Origin: Gammaproteobacteria bacterium
GTDB lineage: Bacteria; Pseudomonadota; Gammaproteobacteria; Pseudomonadales; Pseudohongiellaceae
DNA length: 6,194 nucleotides
Assembly (NCBI GenBank): GCA_002684935.1
Contig: NYWC01000029.1
Coordinates: forward strand, 1-6,194
Direction of reading: 5' to 3'
The notes under the pieces were generated by a model. The model made no database searches. It had not been told where the DNA came from and saw nothing but the letters and a program-made list of their open reading frames with translations. Below are positions 1-5,757 of the stretch, one piece after another; the first letter of the stretch is position 1; each line of letters begins with the position of its first letter. The translations under genes were made by a program, and so were the position numbers.

Positions 1-1080
1 TTCGACCTGTGTAATATACCAGAAGTCGATGGTGGATTCTAAAGCGTCGAGCATTGAATCGACATCTTTGTCGCCCATAAAGGCCAATACGGTCCGGATT
101 TTTCCCAACACTTGCCCTGAATCACGCAATTCCGCCACTCTGCTGACCAGAGCAGCTATTGCATGCGGGTTATGAGCCACATCTAAGAGCACCCGACACC
201 CGCTATCGCAATCCCTGCGCAGTTCCTGCCTGCCAGGAATCGCGTCTATTCTGAGTGCAACCGCACGCGATATCCAGTCCACATCTAAGCCGCTGATCAC
301 CAATGCCTGGGCCGCTGCAGCAACATTATCAGCAAGTAGTCCCGGAAAGGGAGTTAAAGCAAATGTGAGGTCTACCCCATCACTGGTCTGGCCGTGCCAA
401 CAAGGAGAACTGTCGTCCTGGTGCTGAATGGAAAAATGCCTGCCAACGTAAAGCGATCTGCAATTAAGTAGTGCAGCTTGGTTCTGCAGTGCTGCTGGCG
501 GGTTGGAGTCGGCACACACAAACCAACCCCCAGCTCTGAGAATACCCGCTTTCTCAAGGCTAATACTTTCGCGGTCATGGCCAAGCCAATCCTGATGATC
601 AAGGCCGATAGTCGCGATAACGCTGACATCAGGATCTATAATGTTTACCGCATCAAGTCGGCCGCCCAGTCCAACCTCAAGCAGCGCAACCTCGACCTCC
701 TGCTGCTGAAATATTAACAGTGCCGCCAGGGTAGCAAATTCAAAGTAACTTAAAGTCACGTCACCACGAACCGCCTCAATCTGGGCAAAGGCGTCACAAA
801 TTACTAGATCGCTGGCTTGCTTGCCCTGCACACGTATCCGTTCATTGAAACTGTCGATGTGGGGAGAGGTATAGCAACCCGTGGCAATGCCAAATTGGCA
901 CAGGCACTGTTCCATGACACCGACTATCGTGCCTTTGCCGTTGGTTCCTGCCACGGTAATGACCGAAGGCGCTTTCTTGATACCCAATCGCGCAGCTACG
1001 CGCCGACTGCGCTCAAGACCCAATTCGATCTCCCGCGGATGCACCTGCCCAATAAATTCCAGCCACTGCGTTAAATTCAT
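1..1080 (-). CDS. folC: Bifunctional folylpolyglutamate synthase / dihydrofolate synthase FolC, 3' end cut by window edge
   Basis: FolC is a cytosolic ATP-dependent Mur-ligase-like enzyme. It joins glutamate to dihydropteroate to make dihydrofolate and then adds further glutamates to reduced folates. Translating the minus strand from the ATG at 1080 gives 360 uninterrupted residues to the window edge; the roughly 420-residue family length implies about 60 missing C-terminal residues. Visible motifs are the P-loop GTNGKGT (45-51), YTSPH (70-74), LSYFEFATLAA (110-120), EVGLGGRLDAVN (135-146), DHQDWLGHDRE (161-171), EKAGI (176-180) with K177 at the position of the carbamylated lysine of the family, PGR (282-284) and DVAHNPHA (300-307). 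This order is diagnostic. The start lies 13 bases after the accD stop and has no clear Shine-Dalgarno, so translation is probably coupled to accD. Whether the dihydrofolate synthase activity is retained cannot be proved from this fragment, but the neighbours and family make the bifunctional form likely. Confidence 0.96.
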   Translation of the reverse strand, partial: MNLTQWLEFIGQVHPREIELGLERSRRVAARLGIKKAPSVITVAGTNGKGTIVGVMEQCLCQFGIATGCYTSPHIDSFNERIRVQGKQASDLVICDAFAQIEAVRGDVTLSYFEFATLAALLIFQQQEVEVALLEVGLGGRLDAVNIIDPDVSVIATIGLDHQDWLGHDRESISLEKAGILRAGGWFVCADSNPPAALQNQAALLNCRSLYVGRHFSIQHQDDSSPCWHGQTSDGVDLTFALTPFPGLLADNVAAAAQALVISGLDVDWISRAVALRIDAIPGRQELRRDCDSGCRVLLDVAHNPHAIAALVSRVAELRDSGQVLGKIRTVLAFMGDKDVDSMLDALESTIDFWYITQVE

Positions 1081-1093
1081 CAAGAATTGTCTG

Positions 1094-2035
1094 TCAGGCC
1101 GGGTCGGCGGGCGACGCTGGTTCAGCGGGATTAGTCGATCCACCCGACTCAGCGTCGTTAACAGGCACAGCGGTGCGGTTACGAAAGTGCATGAGTTTAC
1201 CGAGGATTGAAGCGATGCGGTCGGGCATGTCACGGCGGTGCACAATCATATCTATTGCGCCATGTTCCAACAGAAATTCACTGCGTTGAAAGCCTTCCGG
1301 AAGCTTTACGCGCACCGTCTGACGGATCACATCAGGCCCGGTAAAACCAACTAGGGCATTTGGCTCGGCAATGTTAATGTCACCGAGCATGGCCAGACTG
1401 GCAGAAACACCGCCATAAACAGGATCTACGAGTACGGAAATGTAGGGCAGCCCCTGCTCGCGCATCTTTTCGAGTGCCGCAGAAGTTTTTGCCATCTGCA
1501 TTAAGGATACCAGCGCCTCCTGCATGCGGGCACCGCCGCTGGTTGAGAAGCAAATTAGTGGTAAGCCCCGCTTTAAGCAGGTATTGATTGCCTGAACAAA
1601 TTTTTCACCAACCACCGCTCCCATTGAGCCGCCGATGAAACCAAATTCGAAGGCTGCAACCACGGCGGACACATCATTTATAGTTCCTTTGATAACAATC
1701 AGGGCATCTTTTTCGCCGGTGCTTTTTTGCGCGGTTGAGAGCCGGTCTTTATAGCGTTTCAGATCTTTAAATTTGAGCAGGTCGACCGGCTCTAACTCAG
1801 CGCTAAGTTCCTCTTGGCCATAAGCATCAAGGAAAAGTTCAAGGCGACGCCGCGCAGTAATCCGCAGATGATGGTCGCACTTTGGGCAAACATCGTGATT
1901 TTCCGATAGGGATTTCTGATAGAGCATGGCATCGCAGCGCGGGCATTTCTTCCACACCCCTTCCGGGACTGTCGATTTCTTGCTTTCACCACCTGCGGTG
2001 GAGATCGAAGGCAATATTTTGTCGATCCAGTTCAA
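1094..2035 (-). CDS. accD: Acetyl-CoA carboxylase carboxyltransferase subunit beta (AccD), TTG start
   Basis: AccD pairs with AccA in the cytosolic carboxyltransferase that moves the carboxyl group from carboxybiotin to acetyl-CoA, giving malonyl-CoA for fatty acid synthesis. The 313-residue product has the N-terminal zinc ribbon with four cysteines (C31, C34, C50, C53). It then has the crotonase-like carboxyltransferase fold with FGFIGGSMG (131-139), STSGGARMQE (164-173), DPVYGGVSAS (204-213), a GDINIAEPNALVGFTG block (218-233) and LPEGFQRSEFLLEHG (245-259). The body matches the E. coli length (about 304), but a Pro/Ala-rich tail of about 20 residues follows (from roughly 294). The start is read as TTG at 2035: AAGGA at 2047-2043 is 7 bases upstream, the protein begins MNWIDKILPS like its relatives, and an in-frame TGA sits at 2056-2054. 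The nearby ATG at 2040 is in another frame and stops after two codons. accD follows trpA by 29 bases and precedes folC by 13, so it is almost surely cotranscribed with both. Confidence 0.97.
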   Translation of the reverse strand: MNWIDKILPSISTAGGESKKSTVPEGVWKKCPRCDAMLYQKSLSENHDVCPKCDHHLRITARRRLELFLDAYGQEELSAELEPVDLLKFKDLKRYKDRLSTAQKSTGEKDALIVIKGTINDVSAVVAAFEFGFIGGSMGAVVGEKFVQAINTCLKRGLPLICFSTSGGARMQEALVSLMQMAKTSAALEKMREQGLPYISVLVDPVYGGVSASLAMLGDINIAEPNALVGFTGPDVIRQTVRVKLPEGFQRSEFLLEHGAIDMIVHRRDMPDRIASILGKLMHFRNRTAVPVNDAESGGSTNPAEPASPADPA

Positions 2036-2042
2036 TTCATAT

Positions 2043-2047
2043 TCCTT
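2043..2047 (-). promoter_or_regulatory. Ribosome binding site deciding the accD TTG start
   Basis: AAGGA on the minus strand lies 7 bases from TTG at 2035, an ideal spacing, but only 2 bases from the out-of-frame ATG at 2040, which is too close to be used well. This supports TTG as the accD start. Confidence 0.7.
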
Positions 2048-2064
2048 AAAAAATCACACGATTG

Positions 2065-2901
2065 CTATAAGCTAGCCGCCTTGTCTTCCTGCAGACCGTC
2101 CAGCGCCGCCCTAGCTGCGCCGATCACCTCACAACTGCGCACCAAGTCCGATTCGTTCACGGCCCCTGGCGACATGTCGGCTATACGCTCAACCAGCGCA
2201 CTACCGATGATTATACCGTCTGAAAGGCGACCCATGGCAGCCGCACTGTCCGCATCCTTTATCCCAAAGCCTATCGCAATGGGTAGGTCGGTAAGCTTGC
2301 GTAATTCATTAATGCTACTAGCGACTGATTCATGGTCCATCAGCGCTGCGCCTGTCACCCCTTTAAGGGAAACATAGTAAAGATAACCAGAGCAGACCTC
2401 GGTAATGGCCTTAGCCCTGATTGCACTGGTAGTTGGCGCTACCAAGTAAATCGAGTCCAGATTCGCTTCGTGGAGCCTTTGGTGCAGCTCACTAGACTCT
2501 GCCGGCGGCATATCCACTACCAGCAAACCATCTATGCCGACCTCCGATGCAGCAGCCACAAACCGCCCATAACCCATGATTTCAATTGGATTGAGATATC
2601 CCATCAGGACGATGCCCGTTTGACTATCCTGCTCGCGGAACTGACTGACTAATTTTAGGGTGTCCGCCAGACTGGTGCCGCCAGCCAGCGCGCGCTCCAC
2701 GCCACGCTGGATGACTGGGCCATCAGAGGCCGGATCACTAAATGGAATACCAAGTTCAATGATATCCGCACCTTGCCTTACCAGCTCATGCATGAGGCCC
2801 AGGCTGTGGCCCAGATCCGGGTCTCCCGCGACGAGATACGGAATGAGTAATTTGCGGCCTTGCGCCGCGGCAGTCTCCGAGATTGACTTGATTCGGCTCA
2901 T
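2065..2901 (-). CDS. trpA: Tryptophan synthase alpha subunit (TrpA)
   Basis: TrpA is the TIM-barrel subunit that cleaves indole-3-glycerol phosphate to glyceraldehyde-3-phosphate and indole. The indole passes through a tunnel to TrpB in the alpha2beta2 complex. The 278-residue product aligns without offset to the enterobacterial enzyme at its active site: E49 and D60 lie in ELGIPFSDPASDGP (49-62), matching the catalytic Glu49 and Asp60. Further signature blocks are IPYLVAGDP (20-28), GYLNP (101-105), YYVSLKGVTGA (175-185, the mobile loop 6 region), IGFGI (210-214) and DGIIIGSALV (228-237) for phosphate binding. The block around D60 reads SDGP where ADGP is usual, a mild change. The ATG at 2901 is 16 bases after the trpB stop with only a weak purine-rich stretch ahead, consistent with translational coupling that keeps the two subunits in balance. 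The stop is TAG at 2067-2065. Confidence 0.98.
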   Translation of the reverse strand: MSRIKSISETAAAQGRKLLIPYLVAGDPDLGHSLGLMHELVRQGADIIELGIPFSDPASDGPVIQRGVERALAGGTSLADTLKLVSQFREQDSQTGIVLMGYLNPIEIMGYGRFVAAASEVGIDGLLVVDMPPAESSELHQRLHEANLDSIYLVAPTTSAIRAKAITEVCSGYLYYVSLKGVTGAALMDHESVASSINELRKLTDLPIAIGFGIKDADSAAAMGRLSDGIIIGSALVERIADMSPGAVNESDLVRSCEVIGAARAALDGLQEDKAASL

Positions 2902-2917
2902 TGTTGCTCAACCCAGA

Positions 2918-4150
2918 CTACAACTTCATGCCTTCAATGCGGGCAACGGTTTCGATATCTTTATCCCCGCGGCCCGACAGGTTAATAACAATATTCTTAT
3001 CAGGGCCCATACTGGCGGCGAGATCCATGGCAAACGCTATAGCGTGACTGGTCTCCAGAGCGGGGATAATACCTTCCAGTCGAGTTAGCTTGTGAAAGGC
3101 CTGCATGGCCTCTTCATCAGTAGCAGCGACATAATTGACCCGCTGCAGATCCTTTAGCCAGGCATGCTCCGGGCCTACGCCTGGGTAGTCCAGACCCGCG
3201 GAAACCGAGTGGGTTTCTTGAATCTGGCCGCCCTCGTCAGTCATAAGATAGGTACGATTCCCATGCAGCACGCCAGGTTTGCCTGCACTTAATGGTGCCG
3301 CGTGCGCTCCTGTCTCAAGGCCCTTGCCGCCGGCTTCTACCCCAAACATCGCAACCTGTTTATTTTCAAGAAAAGGGTGAAACAAGCCAATAGCATTGCT
3401 ACCGCCGCCTACACAGGCCACTAGCGCGTCAGGTAATTTGCCAAACATTTCCAATGATTGGGCCTTGGTTTCCCGTCCAATAATGCACTGAAAATCCCGC
3501 ACCAGCTGCGGGTAAGGATGGGGACCCGCCACAGTGCCAATAATATAATAAGTATTATCCACGTTGGTCGCCCAGTCACGCAGAGCCTCATTCATCGCAT
3601 CCTTCAAGGTACGGGAACCAGACTCGACCGCCACCACATTGGCACCAAGCAACTTCATGCGATAGACATTTGGGGCCTGTCGCACCACGTCTTCTGCACC
3701 CATGTAAACATGGCATTCAAGCCCTAGTCGCGCCGCAACTGTTGCGCTGGCGACACCATGTTGTCCAGCACCTGTTTCAGCGATTATGCGGGTCTTTCCC
3801 ATATGTTTGGCCAAAAGCGCCTGGCCAATCGTATTGTTTACCTTATGAGCACCGGTATGATTAAGATCTTCGCGCTTCAAGTAAATTTTTGCGCCCCCAC
3901 TGGCTGCAGTCAGCCTCTCCGCAAAATAGAGTGGCGAAGGTCTGCCCACATAGTGTTTCAGTTCAGAATCGTACTCTGCCCAAAAAGCATCATCGTTAGA
4001 TAACTCCTGGTAAACTTGGGCAAGTTCTTCCACCGCAGCAATAAGGGTCTCGCCAACAAATATGCCGCCATATGGTCCAAAATGACCAGTGGAGTCGGGG
4101 CCATCAAATCCTGTTGTGCCGGTCCCAAATTCAGACATGCTCTCAGACAC
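2918..4150 (-). CDS. trpB: Tryptophan synthase beta subunit (TrpB), GTG start
   Basis: TrpB is the PLP-dependent subunit that condenses indole with serine to form tryptophan. The 410-residue product belongs to the standard TrpB1 class that partners TrpA. Visible landmarks are FGPYGGIFVGETL (24-36), LKREDLNHTGAHKVNN (91-106) with the Schiff-base lysine K103, ETGAGQHG (125-132) with the catalytic glutamate E125, GGGSNA (248-253) binding the PLP phosphate, SVSAGLDYPGVGPEH (315-329) and LSGRGDKD (391-398). The start is GTG at 4150: a perfect AAGGAG (4162-4157) lies 6 bases upstream inside the end of trpF, and the start overlaps the trpF stop by 8 bases. A later in-frame ATG at 4138 would give a product four residues shorter, but it is 18 bases from that ribosome site. 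The N-terminal stretch before residue 24 is Gly/Ser/Thr-rich and slightly longer than in E. coli (397 residues). It is the middle gene of trpF-trpB-trpA. Confidence 0.98.
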   Translation of the reverse strand: MSESMSEFGTGTTGFDGPDSTGHFGPYGGIFVGETLIAAVEELAQVYQELSNDDAFWAEYDSELKHYVGRPSPLYFAERLTAASGGAKIYLKREDLNHTGAHKVNNTIGQALLAKHMGKTRIIAETGAGQHGVASATVAARLGLECHVYMGAEDVVRQAPNVYRMKLLGANVVAVESGSRTLKDAMNEALRDWATNVDNTYYIIGTVAGPHPYPQLVRDFQCIIGRETKAQSLEMFGKLPDALVACVGGGSNAIGLFHPFLENKQVAMFGVEAGGKGLETGAHAAPLSAGKPGVLHGNRTYLMTDEGGQIQETHSVSAGLDYPGVGPEHAWLKDLQRVNYVAATDEEAMQAFHKLTRLEGIIPALETSHAIAFAMDLAASMGPDKNIVINLSGRGDKDIETVARIEGMKL

Positions 4151-4772
4151 TTCTTACTCCTTGTAAAAAAGACTTCAATTTTTTAATGCTCTTGATGCCA
4201 TGGCGTTGTTCAACGCCAGAGCTCACATCAACACCTGCGGGTCGCACAGATTTCAGCGCGGCAACCACGTTTTTTTCATTGAGACCGCCAGCCAGCACGA
4301 TTGGTATAGCGCTGACCTCAACTAGTTTAGCAGCTATGTCCCAATCTAAAGTCTGTCCGGTCCCACCCGGTGCATGCACAACATACTTATCCAGCAGAAT
4401 TTTCTGCGCTGCAGGGTGCGCTGCGATTTCTTCTAAAGCCTGAGTAGCGTTCCTGACACGTATCGCCTTAACGTAGGGGAGGCCAAAACTTTCGCAAAAA
4501 TCCTGATCTTCATTTCCGTGGAACTGCAGAAGATCGATGCACTCTGATGCCAACACGTTATTAACCAGATCCTCTTCTGGGTCCACAAACAAGGCGACAC
4601 GTTGGGTTTCAGGACCTACTCCAGCAAAAATATCGGACAGCTGGTCAGGTGAAATCGCCCTTGAGCTAGGTGGGTAAATAACCACACCCAGAGCATTCGC
4701 CCCAAGCGCCGCAGCATTCTGGGCATCCTCAGACCGGGTAAGACCGCAGATTTTTATCCAGACTTCAGGCAA
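4143..4772 (-). CDS. trpF: Phosphoribosylanthranilate isomerase (TrpF), apparent TTG start
   Basis: TrpF is a TIM-barrel isomerase converting N-(5'-phosphoribosyl)anthranilate to the 1-(o-carboxyphenylamino)-1-deoxyribulose 5-phosphate (CdRP), which feeds indole-glycerol-phosphate synthase. The 209-residue product has KICGLTR (7-13) with the catalytic Cys9, YPPSSR (33-38), LFVD (61-64), LLQFHGNE (81-88), the catalytic-acid region ILLD (125-128) with D128, GGTG (136-139), LAGGL (160-164) and GVDVSSGVE (180-188), all as expected for a stand-alone TrpF. The only start compatible with the family N-terminus is TTG at 4772: the in-frame stop TGA at 4790-4788 closes the upstream side, and no ATG or GTG lies between. 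No Shine-Dalgarno is visible ahead of it, so initiation may be weak or leaderless-like. It follows truA by 55 bases and overlaps trpB by 8. The fused TrpC-TrpF of enterics is not used here, so a separate trpC must lie elsewhere. Confidence 0.96.
   Translation of the reverse strand: MPEVWIKICGLTRSEDAQNAAALGANALGVVIYPPSSRAISPDQLSDIFAGVGPETQRVALFVDPEEDLVNNVLASECIDLLQFHGNEDQDFCESFGLPYVKAIRVRNATQALEEIAAHPAAQKILLDKYVVHAPGGTGQTLDWDIAAKLVEVSAIPIVLAGGLNEKNVVAALKSVRPAGVDVSSGVEQRHGIKSIKKLKSFLQGVRSV
4157..4162 (-). promoter_or_regulatory. Ribosome binding site deciding the trpB GTG start
   Basis: AAGGAG, a perfect anti-16S match, sits 6 bases ahead of GTG at 4150 and inside the final codons of trpF. It is the strongest ribosome site in the window. 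It decides for GTG against the in-frame ATG at 4138, and lets ribosomes ending trpF restart on trpB. Confidence 0.8.
4201..4218 (-). repeat. Perfect 7-bp hairpin within the 3' part of trpF
   Basis: The transcript contains UGGCGUU-GAAC-AACGCCA, a perfect 7-bp stem with a 4-base loop, within the trpF codons for the GVEQRHG region and about 50 bases before the trpB start. There is no U tract after it. As it encodes a conserved protein segment (GVE), it may be coincidental, although its strength could influence ribosome passage or mRNA stability between trpF and trpB. Confidence 0.35.
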
Positions 4773-4801
4773 GGTAGGTTTGGGTACTCAAGAAAGTTCA
4801 A

Positions 4802-4810
4802 ATTCTAGCA
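4802..4810 (-). promoter_or_regulatory. Candidate extended -10 promoter ahead of trpF
   Basis: On the minus strand the 55-base truA-trpF gap contains TGCTAGAAT, an extended -10 element: the TGn motif directly followed by TAGAAT, which matches 5 of 6 bases of TATAAT. No good -35 lies 16-18 bases upstream, which is typical for extended -10 promoters. Transcription would start near 4795, leaving about 23 bases before the trpF TTG. The surrounding gap is AT-rich. If used, it would drive trpF-trpB-trpA-accD-folC independently of truA. It is a sequence match only, and read-through from truA is also possible. Confidence 0.4.
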
Positions 4811-4824
4811 AATTCAATCCTTTT

Positions 4825-4840
4825 CGCCTATTGATAGGCG
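4825..4840 (-). repeat. GC-rich hairpin overlapping the truA stop codon
   Basis: In the transcript the sequence CGCCUA-UCAA-UAGGCG can form a 6-bp stem with a 4-base loop. The truA UAG stop (4830-4828) is the first three bases of the 3' arm. The stem is followed by AAAAGG and not by U residues, so it does not look like an intrinsic terminator of this operon. It lies about 15 bases before the candidate extended -10 of trpF. It could protect or process the truA mRNA end, or be chance. Confidence 0.5.
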
Positions 4841-5661
4841 CTGATAATCAACGGAAACTTGGGGCCGCTGTTTACCTGATAGGCATCCGGATATTTCACC
4901 GCGACCAGGTAAAGTCCGTCGGACGGGGCCGTCGCACCCGCTTTCGAACGGTCCCTGTCTAGCAACAACTCTGCTATCCAGCATTCGCTCTCTATACCTG
5001 CACCAACATCCAGCAGCGACCCGGTAATGTTCCGAACCATATGCTGGAGAAAAGCATTTGCACAGATATCTATGACTATAAGCCCATTGCAAGCCGTTAC
5101 CGCAACTGAGCTCACATTTCTATGAGGATTATTTGATTGGCAACCTGCAGCTCTGAAGGCAGAAAAATCCTGCTCTCCAAGCAATGCCTGTGCAGACCGG
5201 TGCATCGCAGCAACATCAAGCTCTCTTCTGACGTGGGTGACCTTGCCGGAAAAAATAGCAGGCTCAATTCGGCTGCTCTGAATGACGTAGCAATAACGCC
5301 TGGCTTGCGCCGTGAACCTTGCATGAAACTCGGGGTCAACATTTTTTGCCCAAGTTACCCGCACTCCCTTCGGCAGCAGACTGTTAACGCCTCGAGTCCA
5401 AGCATTTTCGCCTCGATCTATAGTCGTATCAAAGTGTATTACCTGGCACGTAGCATGAACACCAGAATCTGTGCGGCCAGCACACACTGTACTGATACGC
5501 TCATCGGCTACCTGCGAGAGTGCGTGTTCAAGGTTTTCTTGAATAGTGTTTTGCGCAGGTGAGGCTTGTTTTTGCCATCCAGAGAAGACCGAACCATCGT
5601 ATTCGAGGCCAAGTACGATGCGTTTTTGGGGTCCACTGATCGCGAGGGGCTTGTTCACCAT
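4828..5661 (-). CDS. truA: tRNA pseudouridine(38-40) synthase TruA
   Basis: TruA isomerises uridines 38, 39 and 40 in the anticodon arm of many tRNAs to pseudouridine, acting as a homodimer without cofactor. The 277-residue product is close to the usual 260-280. Motifs in order are GLEYDGSVFSGWQKQ (18-32), AGRTDSGVHA (61-70) with the catalytic aspartate D65, ARFTAQARRYCYVI (114-127), DFSAFRAAGCQS (165-176), ANAFLQHMVRNI (201-212) and APSDGLYLV (245-253). The ATG at 5661 is taken because the family core starts soon after; only a poor CAGG lies 13 bases ahead, and GTG as second codon is an alternative start one residue later. The stop codon TAG (4830-4828) lies inside a small hairpin. TruA sits between fimV and the trp/acc/fol genes, a placement seen in Pseudomonas-like genomes. 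A 96-base gap precedes it. Confidence 0.97.
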   Translation of the reverse strand: MVNKPLAISGPQKRIVLGLEYDGSVFSGWQKQASPAQNTIQENLEHALSQVADERISTVCAGRTDSGVHATCQVIHFDTTIDRGENAWTRGVNSLLPKGVRVTWAKNVDPEFHARFTAQARRYCYVIQSSRIEPAIFSGKVTHVRRELDVAAMHRSAQALLGEQDFSAFRAAGCQSNNPHRNVSSVAVTACNGLIVIDICANAFLQHMVRNITGSLLDVGAGIESECWIAELLLDRDRSKAGATAPSDGLYLVAVKYPDAYQVNSGPKFPLIISAYQ

Positions 5662-5698
5662 TATTAGATTACTGCCTGAAGGAATGAGTTGGCAGGTG

Positions 5699-5716
5699 AT
5701 TAGCTAGTCAGCTAAT
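5699..5716. repeat. Perfect inverted repeat in the fimV-truA gap
   Basis: The sequence ATTAGCT-agtc-AGCTAAT has 7-base perfect arms with a 4-base spacer. It lies between the fimV stop and the truA start. It is not followed by a T tract on the minus strand, so it is not a standard Rho-independent terminator for fimV. Its place next to the weak candidate -10 is compatible with an operator or with an mRNA 5' hairpin, but no known binding protein is indicated. Confidence 0.5.
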
Positions 5717-5743
5717 TGTTTCCACGGTTTAAAGGTATGTCGT
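5715..5743 (-). promoter_or_regulatory. Weak candidate promoter ahead of truA
   Basis: In the fimV-truA gap the minus strand shows ACGACA (5743-5738), then 17 bases, then AACAAT (5720-5715). Each hexamer matches the sigma-70 consensus at 4 of 6 positions with ideal spacing. A perfect inverted repeat begins at the end of the -10 and runs over the predicted start point. The match is weak and such hits arise by chance in AT-rich DNA. Confidence 0.2.
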
Positions 5744-5757
5744 ATTAACGGTAGCGT

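Noticed and set aside
372..629. Minus-strand ORF of 85 codons inside folC
   Set aside because: It is in another frame of the folC coding region, which is continuous from 1080 to 1 with conserved Mur-ligase motifs.
2660..3088. Long plus-strand ORF (142 codons) across the trpA/trpB junction
   Set aside because: It is antisense to two genes with complete catalytic motifs and its translation shows no recognisable domain. It is an opposite-strand shadow, like the other plus-strand ORFs at 478-717, 4072-4443, 5137-5562 and 5900-6157.
4136..4138. ATG as the trpB start
   Set aside because: It is in frame, but 18 bases from the perfect AAGGAG; the GTG at 4150 has ideal 6-base spacing.
4773..4827. 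trp attenuator or leader peptide
   Set aside because: The gap is only 55 bases and has no short ORF with tandem Trp codons and no alternative terminator stems with a U tract.
4825..4840. Rho-independent terminator after truA
   Set aside because: The stem is followed by A residues in the transcript and not by a U run.
5699..5716. TrpR-type operator
   Set aside because: The palindrome contains one CTAG and is loosely like a trp operator, but the paired half-sites and spacing of TrpR boxes are absent, and it precedes truA rather than trpF.
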